A DNA stretch of 64,000 nt from Isoetes taiwanensis (GCA_021234155.1 JAJEKV010000059.1:3479167-3543166); one strand, 5' to 3'. Positions 26,713-38,374 are shown, counted from the first letter of the stretch. The notes: generated by a model from the sequence alone, not told the origin. Numbers and translations are program-made.

Positions 26713-27391
26713 ATTTAAACGCGCTGCCTTGAAGCAGTACTTGGATGCTTGCTTCATGGCCAAGCTTTGGGATGCAGAGGCCCTGTCACATGTCAAGGTG
26801 GCAAATTATCGACAGCAGGTTAATCCCATGCTCACGAGGGGCCCACACCACTACACAAGCGCACCCATCTACCCATGAAAAGCGCGGGGTGATTGCTTCC
26901 ATTCGCGACGCAGTGCACACCACCTCCGCATTGAGACAGGGAGATGGATTCGAGCCGCTGAGGGGAGGGGAGTGCATCAATCGCCAACAGGAGCCATTGA
27001 GGATGAAAGTCACGCCCTCCGGGCTTGTCCGTAGACGCACGAGCATATCAGGGCTCGGTATGCTCGGTTAGTTGTGCCCCATCGCCCCTCGTGATGAGCT
27101 ACGAGCACGACCTCGTAGGCTTGTTGGGATCATTACCTCAGGAGGTAATGGATCGCGGACTTCAGTTATGCCCCCCCGTCCGACATTAACCTGTTTGTGC
27201 TTGTGATTATGTATATAAGCTGTGCAGTATGTCGGCATCCTTATTGCTACTAAGGTTTTCCCCAAAACCCTTTCGGGCGGGGTTTTTAATCCCGGTAGTA
27301 ATGCGCTCGTTGCTCTCTCTTTGTACTTGGGTCCCATAGGCCAGTTGGTCTCCGTGGACGATAAAATCATATTCTATTCTATTCTATTTAA
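26713..27391 (+). mobile_element. LINE copy 2, 5'-truncated 667-bp insertion with 6-bp target duplication
   Basis: The insert at 26719-27385 is bounded by ATTTAA at 26713-26718 and 27386-27391. It matches the 3' end of the larger LINE at 32.95-35.98 kb, starting in the segment that reads GCCTTGAAGCA in both. It ends with the conserved 3' segment (CAGTTGGTCTCCGTGGACGA) and a run of ATTCT units. It lies between the two divergent transposon genes and so arrived after that element. Confidence 0.88.
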
Positions 27392-27673
27392 TGAACTGAC
27401 TGTACGGGAGGAATTTGAACGCGGACGTCCAAGTAGATAAAGACCTCTTTTACCGATTGCGTGCTTTTTGCTTAGGGCCGATTTTCGCCGGTTCGTCGCA
27501 TTTACGACGGCGGTAATTCAATAAAGCCCATTATGGATGGGCACACATCATTATTATCACGGCAATTCCTTTTGTAATTAATCGCCATCGCGCGGGCGTC
27601 ATTATGGATGGCTAAACGCCAATCCACACATCATTATGCTTAAGGACTCCTTTAGAGAAGGTATTTAATTTCA

Positions 27674-27694
27674 GCGGCCGCGTTCCTTTATAAA
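27674..27694 (+). promoter_or_regulatory. GCGGCCGCG element next to a TATA box
   Basis: TTTATAAA at 27687-27694 is a good TATA box for the plus-strand ParB/MTase-like gene. GCGGCCGCG at 27674-27682, the core of the recurrent palindrome, lies five bases upstream. A further CGC-rich hairpin (TTTCGCGATA) is at about 27772-27781. Confidence 0.55.
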
Positions 27695-27794
27695 TTAAGC
27701 AAGATCGCCCATCAATCTCATATCATTCTAGTTTTGAGTAGTTGACCGCTTAGCGATTACACAACATCGCTATTTCGCGATATATTATAGTTGC

Positions 27795-30700
27795 TTGGAA
27801 AGATTAAGGTCCGCGGTTCTCTTGAGTAGTTTAACATTGTACAACGACCTATGCACTCACCACAGGCTTTTGTTAAAATCTCTTCTTCTTCTTCTGTTTC
27901 GTGGACTGGATGTCGAACCCATTCGTATTATAACCCCTTCTAATGAACGCAAATGGTGTATAGAGATTGCACAAGCAATACCACACATTAAAGGTGACCG
28001 CAGAAAGGACCTGTGCCTGTTCCTGCGAACTGGAAAGAAACCTGAGGACGTTGAACAAGTTGGCATAGTGGTGGCAATGTGGGAAGGCACGAAGAACAAT
28101 GTGCAAGATGCTATCATATGCAAAGATCGAGGACACACACCAATTGCGCCTCGGAGTACATTCGAAATGGCTAATTATGACCCATCTATGATGATGACAA
28201 CCAAAATGAAATAAGCCCGATACGAGGGGAAAAACATCCCAACATCAGCTAAGGGTTATGGATGGGTGTTGCCATCTTATGAATCTCTCTTTGTCGTATA
28301 AAGGGAAACAGAGACATCTTGGTAGGGTTCTCAAGATGCGTAAATGGTTTGTCCACGACAAGAAGCCTCCGAGCCTGTGCTTTGAAAGCGATTCGGGACG
28401 AGAAAATGCCCCTGTGATGGACACCAATTGGCTAAGAGCCGTGACCAAGAAAAAAAGTGTGAAGCCAATTGCTATTTTGGGAGAGCCTTCAAAGATCAAA
28501 AACAGCTTGTTGAAGAACCACAATCCATGATAAACCCCTCCCAGATTATTAACCCTACTCTTCCTCTTGCTTTTAAAGGCCCGAGATAGCACTACATCCG
28601 GTGGATTTATTCCAAAAAACTTACTACTTTCAAAATTAACCTTAGAAATCTGAACACTGATGATAGCCCGCAGCCCAGCAGTTCTCAAACCCCCCCTTCT
28701 GTTACGGAAGCCTCCTCTAGACTAGCATTGACATGTCCACACGCACCTGCCATTCCAGTCGAGTTGAAGTTCAATCCGGAAGAGGAACGCAAGATGGTAG
28801 AGCAAAGCACTCAAAAGCTTGAACAGTTTAAACGGTTTTACCCCTTAGGGGTTAATTGGTTTACCAAGATTTCTATTTTTGATTGTGAACCCGCACCAAA
28901 GAAACCCGACACACCGAATCGCGCATCAAATGACCATGTTCAAACTCTGGTTAAAAGCTTCAAAACATACCCAACAGAGGTCCTCACACCTGTTGACGTC
29001 GTGCCATTTGACCCTATTACCAGGTAACTGATTCTTTATCTTTTGGACACTCGTTGTTTAGATTTGACTTGATGGCTGTCTATTTTTCAGGAGGAGGGTG
29101 ACATGGAGCAATCCAGAGGATTTAAAGGGCAAGAAGTTTTACATTATTTCTGGCAACCACAATATTTGCGCGGCTCAACTTCTTTGTTCGGTCGTCGGCC
29201 AGTTGGAACTTCAACTAGAATTTGCTAAAGTATATGCTAGAAGAAGATCGAGAGTGCTCAACGGAAATCTTACAGACAAGGAATATATAGAGTTGAGTAT
29301 TCAATGCAACGAAGTAATTGCAAACACCGTCTACAGAGATCCACTGATTGAAAATCTGCAACAACTTCGTCATCAACACAAGGCTTATGGCTGTCCTCCA
29401 CAAGGACCGATAGGGACGGCTACAACTTCAGCTTGGAAGGTATTTATTCATTTTCTACTCGCCAACATCGCGGCCGCGATCTTGATGACCTTTGCTTCTG
29501 CAGGATTTCCATGAAATTGCAACGACCACTTTGAAAGTGCAGGAGCTTAAAGATGAAAAACAATTCATCTTTATGGATGAGAAAGTTTTCAAGAAGTTAA
29601 TGGAAGTTGCCGGACTGTGGGTGAACTGTAAGCTCAGTGACAACCATGGTGAGTTTCCGGACAAGCCATCCAAAACAAGGATCATACACTAGGTAACCTA
29701 CCTGTTCTGGAGCCAATCAGAAATATTCTAAAGCCAGAAGAGGCTAGAAAAAGAAAAGAGAAGAAAAATATTGGCATAGCAGTGACAAAGGATGGCATCC
29801 CTACTTCCTCCCCAGTGTCAGAGAATGCCACATTGATATTTATTGACGTCCGAGGGATGAACAAGGTATGGGATTGCAAGAAATACACAGACCTATTTAC
29901 AAGGATAGCTACCATGACTACTGCCAAAGTTTATCATTTGGTTAATATCATGCGCTCTGTGAATTTGCCCAATTGCTTGTACAGTCAGAAGCAAATTCAG
30001 GGAGGTGGCCACCTGTCTTTAGGTTCTTATGAAGAAATGGGTTGGGAGAACAAACGAAGGGTGAAAGAATATCAGTACTATATTAGTCATATGTGCATTA
30101 ACAGGAGTGATGTTCGTGTAGCATCTGTGCAACCTGAGCTGGAGCTTCGTCTATCTCCACACAGCAAGGCTCCTAAATCAACACCATTGCCTCCAATGCC
30201 GCTAACAGGTAATGAGGATGCCGATGAGAAGATAAAAAAGAAGTTTCAAACTCTTTTTACAGGCAAACCAAGATACAAATGGGCGGCAATGGAAGGAGAT
30301 CTTGTATTGAAATGCCAGCTGAAAACCTCGTATGCCTATTATATTGTTGATCAGTTGGTGCCCACCGACGGTTGCGTTCTGGATTTCTTTTCGGCTGGAA
30401 CAGCTTCTCGTGTCGCTCTTATGCAAGGCAAAAAGAGCATGGCCTTTGAAAGTTCAGGTAAAGTGTGTCGTTTCCTGAGGGCCTTCTTGGAAATACTTGA
30501 GAAAATGGCCAATCAAACTACGGGGGGATCTGAAGAAGAGGAGAAAGCAAAGAATGCAGAGCCTAATCCTTTGCTGCCCAACATCAGTATTACCCAAAAC
30601 ACAGATATATCAGGGTTGGATACCATTTTGGATAACCTCGATGCTAAATCCTACGAGGAGAGAATGCAAGAAACAAAGCGCTTGCTGGAAGCGACGGAAA

Positions 30701-31014
30701 AATGTATTGAAGCTCTGGAGCCCACTTTTCAAAAATTAAGTGCACTGAATGAGAAGATTGATGGGTACATGCCATTCTTGACAGACGAACATAAGTTTGA
30801 ATACACGGGCGTAGAGCACATGGAAATAGACCAACAACACATGGAAAATGAACCAACAAAGACATGGAAACGTAAGACCAAGATGAGGCAATTTGGGACA
30901 CAAGAGCATCGTGTACACTGCAAGAAGCAGAAGCTCTTTCATCCACACGAGATTGCTACTCAATCGGAGAAGGAACTTATAGGCGTGAACAGTGCAGGGG
31001 AGAGTGGTGCCTGA
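27795..31014 (+). CDS. ParB-like / DNA methyltransferase-like protein (spliced)
   Basis: A multi-exon gene diverges from the transposase. The 5' exons are uncertain: one open stretch is 27795-28214 and another 28258-28530 with MDTNWLRAVTKKK. The later part is firmer. An exon to 29023 (HVQTLVKSFKTYPTEVL) splices by GT-AG (29024-29090) to 29091-29439, which contains FYIISGNHNICAAQLL, a ParB-like GxH..AA motif. A 64-nt GT-AG intron (29440-29503) follows, then 29504-29648. Next comes either a 44-nt intron or a frameshift, then 29693-31014. The last exon has IDVRG (about 29842) where methyltransferases carry DPPY, then TSYAYYIVDQL and CVLDFFSAGTASRVAL (30373-30420), matching motifs X and I of beta-class DNA methyltransferases. 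A coiled-coil tail follows. The function is inferred; the enzyme may be inactive. Confidence 0.6.
29467..29480. promoter_or_regulatory. 14-bp palindrome inside an intron of the ParB/MTase-like gene
   Basis: ATCGCGGCCGCGAT is a perfect palindrome lying within the 64-nt intron 29440-29503. It is identical to the site at 31316-31329. Confidence 0.6.
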
Positions 31015-31315
31015 TTCACATGTGGAGCGCATCGCAAAGGTCATGGGTGTTGAGATTCCAGAGGTCACAGGTTATTCAGAGATGGACACAACACAAACTA
31101 TAGAATTGGGTAGAGCGCATGTCATCCCATGGCCAATGAAATGGGTGTGATACCCGATAGTGTATCCAAAACACAATCACGAGAATTATAATTGCATTCC
31201 TCAAGAATGATTACTGTACATTACTTCCTTCAATGGAAATTTTTGTTTCAGGAATATGTATTACCATATCTTTTTGTCCTTACTACTACTTCATGCATGT
31301 TTAATGTTAAAAATA

Positions 31316-31329
31316 ATCGCGGCCGCGAT
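31316..31329. promoter_or_regulatory. 14-bp palindrome near the right end of the transposon
   Basis: ATCGCGGCCGCGAT, identical to 29467-29480, about 380 bp inside the right TIR. A related site (ATCGCATTCGCGAT) follows at 31466-31479. Confidence 0.6.
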
Positions 31330-31424
31330 CCTCTGTGGCAAATACATAGCTTTAAATACTGAAATGTTTGTGCTATTCTTGCTCCACTGTACCTATTTTG
31401 TACGTAATGCTCTCATATGGTTTT

Positions 31425-31430
31425 AATAAA
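31425..31430 (+). terminator. Polyadenylation signal of the ParB/MTase-like gene
   Basis: AATAAA about 410 bp after the stop codon, followed by a T-rich stretch. Confidence 0.45.
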
Positions 31431-31685
31431 AAGCTCTTTATTTTGTCTCTTTTCTGCTGCGAAAGATCGCATTCGCGATTCTTGCGATAAGATAGAGCAT
31501 TCCCTCCTACTACATTCTACTCACGATGGACCTTTGCATGAGCTGTAAAAACTATATTTCCGAACAACACCGAATCATTGGTAGAATTTGTACAAAAAAA
31601 TGCCAACTTTTACTCAGTTGCTAGTAGTTTCTGCACTATATGGCTAACCACGAACCTATTTCATGCTAAACGAGAATTTCAAATT

Positions 31686-31709
31686 TCTCTAATTAATTAA
31701 TTCATGCTT
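31686..31709 (-). repeat. Right terminal inverted repeat of the DUF7869 transposon
   Basis: The reverse complement begins AAGCATGAATTAATTAATTA and pairs with 21251-21274. It is followed directly by the ATAC target copy and the resumed copia reading frame. Confidence 0.85.
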
Positions 31710-31713
31710 ATAC

Positions 31714-32746
31714 AATGCCATTACTAAGCACCTACCTTCTTCCTTCTACATATATAAGTTCCCTTCTGTTTTGAGTTTTATAAATCCAATGGATGTAAGG
31801 AATTTGCATAAATACCACTGTTTGGATGCTTGCCTTAGATCATACATTGCCTTTTTTAATTTGCAAACCATATTGATACCCTGCTCATGTCCTTCTGGCT
31901 GTTCCATGAATGTTTCTTCTTCCAAATCACCATTCAGGAAGGCAGTTTTCACATCCATGTATTCTATATCCATATTATTCTGCACTGCTAGTGCCATCAA
32001 TGCCCTTATACTGGTCAACTTTACAATGGATGAGAAGGTATCTTTGTAATCCACCCCTACTTCCTGCGTATACCCCTTTGCAACCAAGCGAGCTTTATAT
32101 CTTTCTATAGACCCATCCGCATTTTTCTTGATTTTAAAAAAATCCACTTACTTCCAACTATATTCTTATTCTTCGGTCTCTCCACTCTCATATGTACCAG
32201 TTTGCTTAAAGGATTTGAGTTCGCTTTCCATTGCTTCCTTCTAATTGGCAGCATCTGGACCTGTCATCGCTTGGTCAACCATCTTCGGCTCTACAATGCA
32301 AGATATTATCCTGGGCTTTGGAACTCTCTTCTTTTTGCCATATAATTCAGTATCAAAGGGCTCTTCTGATTTCAGCCGCTCCATTTCGCTACGACGACGA
32401 CTCTGCTCTCTGACTCGCGGGATCTCATCACCTTCTATTGCCTCTTCTTCAACACCTGCTGCTATTTCTTGAGCTTCTACCTGTTCAATTTCCGAAGCAC
32501 TATTGGCTTCTATAGCCTCATGCACCTCTTGATGCACTATCTCCAGTATATGAAGTGTACTTTTGGTCTCCACGACCTCATGCACTTCATTCGGTTCACG
32601 ATCAATCACCTCATTGACATCCATAGATGCTCGTCTGGGCTTGCTCGTCTACATATTTCTCCTCTCGGTTGTGCTCATCGCTGCCATCTTCAATGTATTC
32701 CAATGGCACCCATTCCTCCTTTCTTACCTTATTAAGATTTCTATTC
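31714..32746 (-). pseudogene. Copia linker and RT N-terminal half
   Basis: This piece encodes the acidic linker (EWVPLEYIEDGSDEHN, then EVEAQEIAAGVEEEAIEGDE) and RT segments ARLVAKGYTQEVGVDY, TSIRALMALAVQNN, DVKTAFLNGDLEE and KLKKAMYDLRQA. It contains stops and frameshifts. At 31714 it stops just before the RT active site, which is found at 21.24 kb across insertion A. Confidence 0.9.
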
Positions 32747-32945
32747 AGGTTCCTGCTCCATGGTTGTTCTGAGGGCGCCAAGCTACATATGTTGCTAGGT
32801 GATTCTTATCTCCTCTCCCTTTTGTTGTATTGACATCTTGGTATCGTGCTTCTCTTCAGATTGTTTCCTTTTCCCACTTTTAGTCTATTATGCAGTCTTC
32901 ACTTAGACTTCTTCCTCTTGGTATCCGCTTGTTTTTCATGGGACA

Positions 32946-35900
32946 ATGGGGAGTTATCCATTGCTATGGCATGTGCTTTCATTTCTAGCTGAGGATGTGT
33001 TGCAAATGGACCCCGCAGAGATGGTTTGGCCAAGGGCGTCAGATGACAGCCAGGTGACACGGTATGGCCGGCAGCTGCTGTTGCTGGGCAGTATCTTTGA
33101 CCTGGTCATTTGCAATGGGCTAGCACAGTGGCCTTCCTCCAGCCGCTTCACTTGTAGACAGGAGAACCAGGGGGGCGGCACCAGTGTGGTGGATTACGTG
33201 CTAGCAGACGAGCAATGCCTACACTTGGTCACTTTCGCTTGAGCCGGGGACGGGTGGTAGGGGCGAGGAAGTAGATTCCGACCATCAGCCCTTGTTCTTG
33301 CAGATAGATTGGCAGCCAACCAGAGCACCCATTGCCCCAACACCCCATGTACCACGGTTTGCGTCCCGGACTATGATCATGCGGCGGTCTATGCGAGGAT
33401 GCTTGAACATGAGCTGCGGAAGTCGCTGCAGCTCCCCACACTTCAACGGCCGAGACGGCCCGGTGAACCGGCTCCTTCCGAGGGTGGCGGCAGATGCTTT
33501 GGGAGAGGCCGCTCGGCGATCCACGAGGGGCTGCAACCACCTTCCCCGCAATCCGGTTCGATGGCGAATGTCGGGAGGCTGAAACGATGGCTCCGCCAAG
33601 TCTTTGGACCCCCCACCATTCGCTGCGGGCCGTCCGTCAATACCGCTCCTTCCTCAAGACCAAAGAAAGCGGGTACCTTGCGAACTTCGGCGTGATGTTT
33701 GGTCTACTAGACCGCCACCCTAGGGCCTTACGAGAAAGGTCTTGAGTAAGCTGCTTTGCCCCCCACGGGAAATATTACCCGGAACAATGGGTGAGATACT
33801 TGCGGCGGTTGTATGACCCAATGGGAAGCGAGGCAGCCCGAGTACCTCCATGAGCGAGGCCTAGCGGTCATTAATGAAGGGATGTCATAATGGGCACCTG
33901 GCGAACGCCGCTATGGGGAAGGAAGCAGATTTGGATGGTATCGTGGTGAGCTTCTCAAGTGGGCGGGCCCCAATGGTGCCGGTTCTCACGGACTCTTCAA
34001 CGGGGCATTGCAAGAAGGCTTACCCCCCAATGGACTACGGTAGAGTTGTGCCCATATACAAAGCGGGGGACCCCACGGCCCGCCAACTATCGTTACCATT
34101 ATGGTCGGGTTACGTCTTTGCCAAGTTGCTTTGCCGGGATTCTTGAGCGGCCCGACACTTTGGTAGAGGATGGAGAAGTCGCGGGCTCTCACGCAGGCGG
34201 GCTTCCGCCCGGCATTCTACTATTGACCATATCTTCACTCTGCGAACACTCATAGAGGATAGCGGAATCAACGCCATAACTGTCTTTGTTGCTTTGTGGA
34301 TTTCGCAAAGGCTTTTGACCACGGTTATTACCGGGATAAGTTGTGGGGATGATTGAGGCAAGTTGGGGACCCCGTCGACTTGAGAATGCTATTTACGCAC
34401 TATCACGAGGCTTGCTCGGTCGCGTCTCACCTTTGTCGGGGAGCCCGTTGTTAGTAGCATTGGGGTGCGCCGGGGCTGCCCTCTATCCCCGGCGCTCGCC
34501 GGCTTGTACATTGACCAGGCTAGAAGAATGGCTAGAGCACGGGGAGGCTTCAGTTGATGCACCACATAATCCGGCAACTCATATATGCCGATGATGTTGA
34601 CTGCTCGCATATACCCCGGAGGACATGCAACGCCACCGGATGCTTTGGACACTTTTACGCCAATTCACCGGCATGAGAGTTAACTTGGCCAAGACGAGGG
34701 TGCCGTTGGTCCCATCATCCGGCACCCACGCCTTCCCTCATTCACTTACGGTAAGGTAGTGGAGGTGGCTCAGTCTTATAAGTATTTGGGTATTGAGTTT
34801 TCTACTACCACACTTTGGGATGCATCCATCGGGTTACGGGTCCTTTGCAGTCGGAAAGCCCATGCAATGCAATGCAACAAACAACAAGGCGAGAAGTCAG
34901 ATGCATGGGGTCACCGGGCACACTTGTTGAGGGCCTTGGTTGAGCCGGTCCTCCTCTATGGGGGGCGTGTGGGGGGCAAAGTGATATCCCTCACCACTTG
35001 GAACGATCTAGAGCAGTCTGTAAGGCCTTCTTGGCCCGCACGGGAGTCAAATCCACGGTCCCATATCGATCTTGCTCCGGAAGCAGGCTTCCTTCCATTA
35101 CAGAGGGCTGCCTTTGGAACGTCACATTATTTACTTAAGGAAGGTGGTGGCTATGGATGAAGCCCGGCTGCCCAACCTTGCTTTTGGCGGGGCGATGGGC
35201 CCGCAGTGACTCAAAGCTTCTTTGGAAAGACAAGCAAGCCCAGTGGTTCTCGCGATGGAATGTGCGAGCACACAGATGTGGACCGGTGCATACACCGAAG
35301 GAACGCTACCGCCTTGAAGCAAGATTTTGGATGCTTGCTTCATGGCCAAGCTTTGGGATGCAGAGGCCCTGTCACATGTCAAGGTGGCAAATTATCGACA
35401 GCGAGGTTAATCCCATGCTCACGAGGGGCCCACACCACTACTCGCGCACCCATCTACCCATGAAAAAGCGCCCGGGGTGATTGCTTCCATTATACGAGGT
35501 GCACACCACCTCCGCATTGAGGCAGGGAGATGGATTCGGGAGCATGGGGAGGGACGAGTCCGCCGATCTTTGTCAACGAGCGCCATTGAGGATGAAAGTC
35601 ACGCCCTCCGGGCTTGTCCCGTGCACGAGCATATCGGGCTCGGTATGCTCGGTTAGTTGTGCCCCATCAGGCCCTGCATGAGCTACTGAGCACGGCCTCT
35701 GTAGGCTTGTTGGGATCGTACCTCCGTGAGAGGTAATGGATCGGACTCGGTTATGCCCCCTCGTCCGACATTAACCTCATTTTGTGCTTGTGATTATGTA
35801 TATAATCTGGCAAGTATGTCGCAAGATCCTTATTGCTACTAAGGTTTTTCCCAAAAACCCTTGGGCGGGGTTTTAATCACGGTAGTAATGCGCCTGCTAC

Positions 35901-35979
35901 TCTCTCTTTGTACTTGGGTCCCATAGGCCAGTTGGTCTCCGTGGACGATAAAATCATATTCTATTCTATTGATTGCACC
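32946..35979 (+). mobile_element. LINE copy 3, 3-kb partial element with endonuclease and RT
   Basis: This is the longest copy of the family. It starts in the apurinic-endonuclease domain (VTRYGRQLLLLGSIFDLVIC, then GGGTSVVDYVLADEQ at 33171-33215). It continues with the pre-RT region, then RT motifs (VVPIYKAGDP near 34040, IRQLIYADDVD near 34570 with an intact YADD, MRVNLAKTRV, VAQSYKYLGIEF near 34765). A C-terminal segment (LLRALVEPVLLYGGRV) follows. It ends with the conserved 3' sequence and ATTCT units at about 35960-35979. Frameshifts are numerous and no continuous protein remains. Base composition is GC-rich compared with the surroundings. Confidence 0.87.
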
Positions 35980-38300
35980 CAAGGTATACGACCATTTCAA
36001 TCTTAGATCCTCATTTGCTATCTTTTTATTCTCGTTTGTGATTATCTCACCAACTTTGTCAACCTCCTCGCTAGATACACTAGCTCATGACCTCGATTTT
36101 TGGTCCACAATTATTTTTAAGTATTGTTTTATATCAAAAACAACACCGAAATGGCATATAAAAGACCAATGGCCACTTTATCCGAAATTACTAGAAAAGA
36201 AGTGTGGTCTTTTGGAAGAAAAAGTCTATTAGTAGAAAATTGACATATTTTTTATTTTTTGTCAACGTCTAGCTTTTCTTTACTATTATCTCTACCAAAT
36301 TTTTGTCAACATGTTTTTTTTCTTAACTGTTGAGAGTAAAGCATCAATTTTGAGCTGAGAGAAGGGCTTGCGAGGTTCTAATGGGGTATTGCTTCCATTT
36401 CTAAACAAACCCTAGTTTGGAAGACAAAATTTTGGCTTTGAGCTGTCTAATTTTGGGTTTTAGGCTGTCTAATGGTCCTATTGCAACAAATTTCAGGCGA
36501 TTTGGAGCTGTCTATCTCAAGTTATGAAGGTTCAAATTTTTGACCCCTCACACAGTGCGCCCGAGGCTTGTTCAAAAATTTTGAAAGGGCTCCAGGCGCA
36601 CTCTGTGAGTGGTTGTCACCTGTTTAGGTCCTAGACGACTCTACATAACCTCTGCAATGGATGGAGATGGGTCTCCCATCCTAAAAGCCCCACTGTTGAA
36701 TACGTGTACTTCAAATTTGAGTTGTGTACTCAAGGGGAAAAGAAAAGACCCAATTTTACCTAAATGAATACTTATTTATGTGGACCCTAACATACTTCCA
36801 CTCTAATAGCGTATGCAAAAAGATCCACACAAAATCATATGAGATGGTGAACAATTTATTCCTTCTACAACCATCAATAAGGCATGATCCATCTGAGGTA
36901 ATTCACCCTTATGGGATCATGCTCACAATGAAAGCGAGGGGGCATACCAATAGTAAACCACTTAAGAATTATGGACAAGAAAATGTAAAAGTAAGTATTT
37001 TTGTTCATTAAATTGCATGACGTAATTGATCTTGGTTTGAGGTACTACATATACTTTTTCTTGAAAAAAGTTGGGTACATATCGTCCATGACACTTCCCC
37101 AAAAACGGGCTATCTATCTATTTATCTTTAATCTTCTCCATGCTTCATTTAAATTGCAGTAGAGAGTTCAAGTCTCTTGCAGAAAATTAACAACATCCTT
37201 TTCATGTACCATCATAACCTCTGCAATGGATGGAGATGGCCCATCCGAGAAGCCCCACTGATGAATATGTGTACTTCAAATTTGAATTCACAACGATCGA
37301 ATCACTAAGTGAGGGGGTATACCAATAGTGAACGTCTTAAGAATTATGGACAAGGAAATGTAGAAGTAAATATTTTTGTTAATTAAATTACATGACGTAA
37401 TTGATCTTGGTTTGAGGTATTAATTGAAAAAAGTTGGGTACTTATCGTCCTTGACACCTCCCTGAAATAGGCCTATCTAAAAATAGTGAGGACTACTCAA
37501 AACACCCTATTGCAGAACAAGATTGAATGATCAAAATTGGACTTATTTCTTTTACCAACTTCATTCAATGGTCTAGATGGAGACAATAACTTTGTGTTGG
37601 TCCACTATTGAAAAATTAGATCCATTTATCATGGCCCACTACTGGACCAGGACCATGGTTCAATATTGGTGACCCTCCCCTACCCCATCAAAACAGACCA
37701 ACGCCCGTTTCAAATAAGTTGAGTTGCAAAAGCCTAAACAAGAAGAGTCATGTTTTCTCTGCCTTGTAAAACAAGTTATTGGTTTCTTAATGCTTTGTGT
37801 TATAAAACAAGCTTAAGACAATTTGGATGTTGCTTTCTTTGACTTTCCTGAATTGGGAACCTTCCGGATCTCGTTAAGGCATAAGCACTAATTCAAGATT
37901 TTTAGTACAGGGTCTGTTGTAACAACCACAATCTTGTGGTCAAAACAAATCAGATAAAAGGTCAATTTAAAAGTTGATAAAACGTGAACTACACAAGAGA
38001 CACATCCGTAAAATAAATGCCAGACCAATAATGAGCGATGACACGAAAAGTTTAACTTAACCGTCACATTGAACACCTTGATTCCTTCTAGGTGGCAAAA
38101 TATGGTGGATCGGACAACTGCTATATGTTACAGCGCGAAGTGATCTTCTGTCTTTATGATGTTGAAGATACGGACAATATTAGTAGAATGTGTAACCTTT
38201 GGTAACTTTGATTGACAAACGTTCGGAAGAGAATATGTGAGTCATCAAAAATGAATTTATTTTGCACTATTGTGGGGAAAAAAGGACGTGGAAAAGGAAG
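35980..38300. repeat. AT-rich spacer with a partial tandem duplication
   Basis: Sequence at about 36642-37118 recurs at about 37207-37475 (shared CTCTGCAATGGATGGAGATG, GTACTTCAAATTTGA, TAAGAATTATGGACAAG, CATGACGTAATTGATCTTGG). The open frame 36724-37011 within the first copy was not recognised and is disrupted in the second. Nothing else was identified. Confidence 0.6.
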
Positions 38301-38314
38301 TGGTCCCTTTTGGG

Positions 38315-38374
38315 CCACGTGGACAAAAGGACCAATGCCTTCTCCGCGACCTTGGGTAACTTACCTTATATAAA
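38315..38374 (+). promoter_or_regulatory. G-box and TATA box of the sulfate transporter
   Basis: CCACGTGG at 38315-38322 is a perfect G-box, the core bound by plant bZIP and bHLH factors. TATATAAA at 38367-38374 lies 45 nt before the ATG at 38412. The arrangement is that of a usable plant promoter. Confidence 0.65.

Larger units (their letters stand above)
21247..31713. mobile_element. 10.46-kb DNA transposon with DUF7869 transposase and ParB/MTase-like gene
   Basis: The element occupies 21251-31709 and sits inside the copia RT gene. The flanking ATAC at 21247-21250 and 31710-31713 is the target duplication. Its terminal inverted repeats are 21251-21274 and 31686-31709. Both begin AAGCATGA and match at about 20 of 24 positions without gaps. 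It encodes two tandem small genes (plus, 21.5-22.4 kb), a transposase (minus, 22.6-25.7 kb) and a spliced ParB/methyltransferase-like gene (plus, 27.7-31.0 kb). A 667-bp LINE copy landed later at 26719-27385. Removing the element restores the expected RT order around the active site, which independently confirms the boundaries. The transposon class is inferred from the TIRs and the transposase motifs. Confidence 0.85.

Noticed and set aside
29649..29692. 44-nt GT-AG intron in the ParB/MTase-like gene as certain
   Set aside because: It is shorter than normal plant introns; a one-base frameshift explains the junction equally well, so it is left undecided.
36724..37011. 95-codon plus-strand frame as a gene
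   Set aside because: No recognised motif, and the duplicated copy of the region does not preserve the frame.
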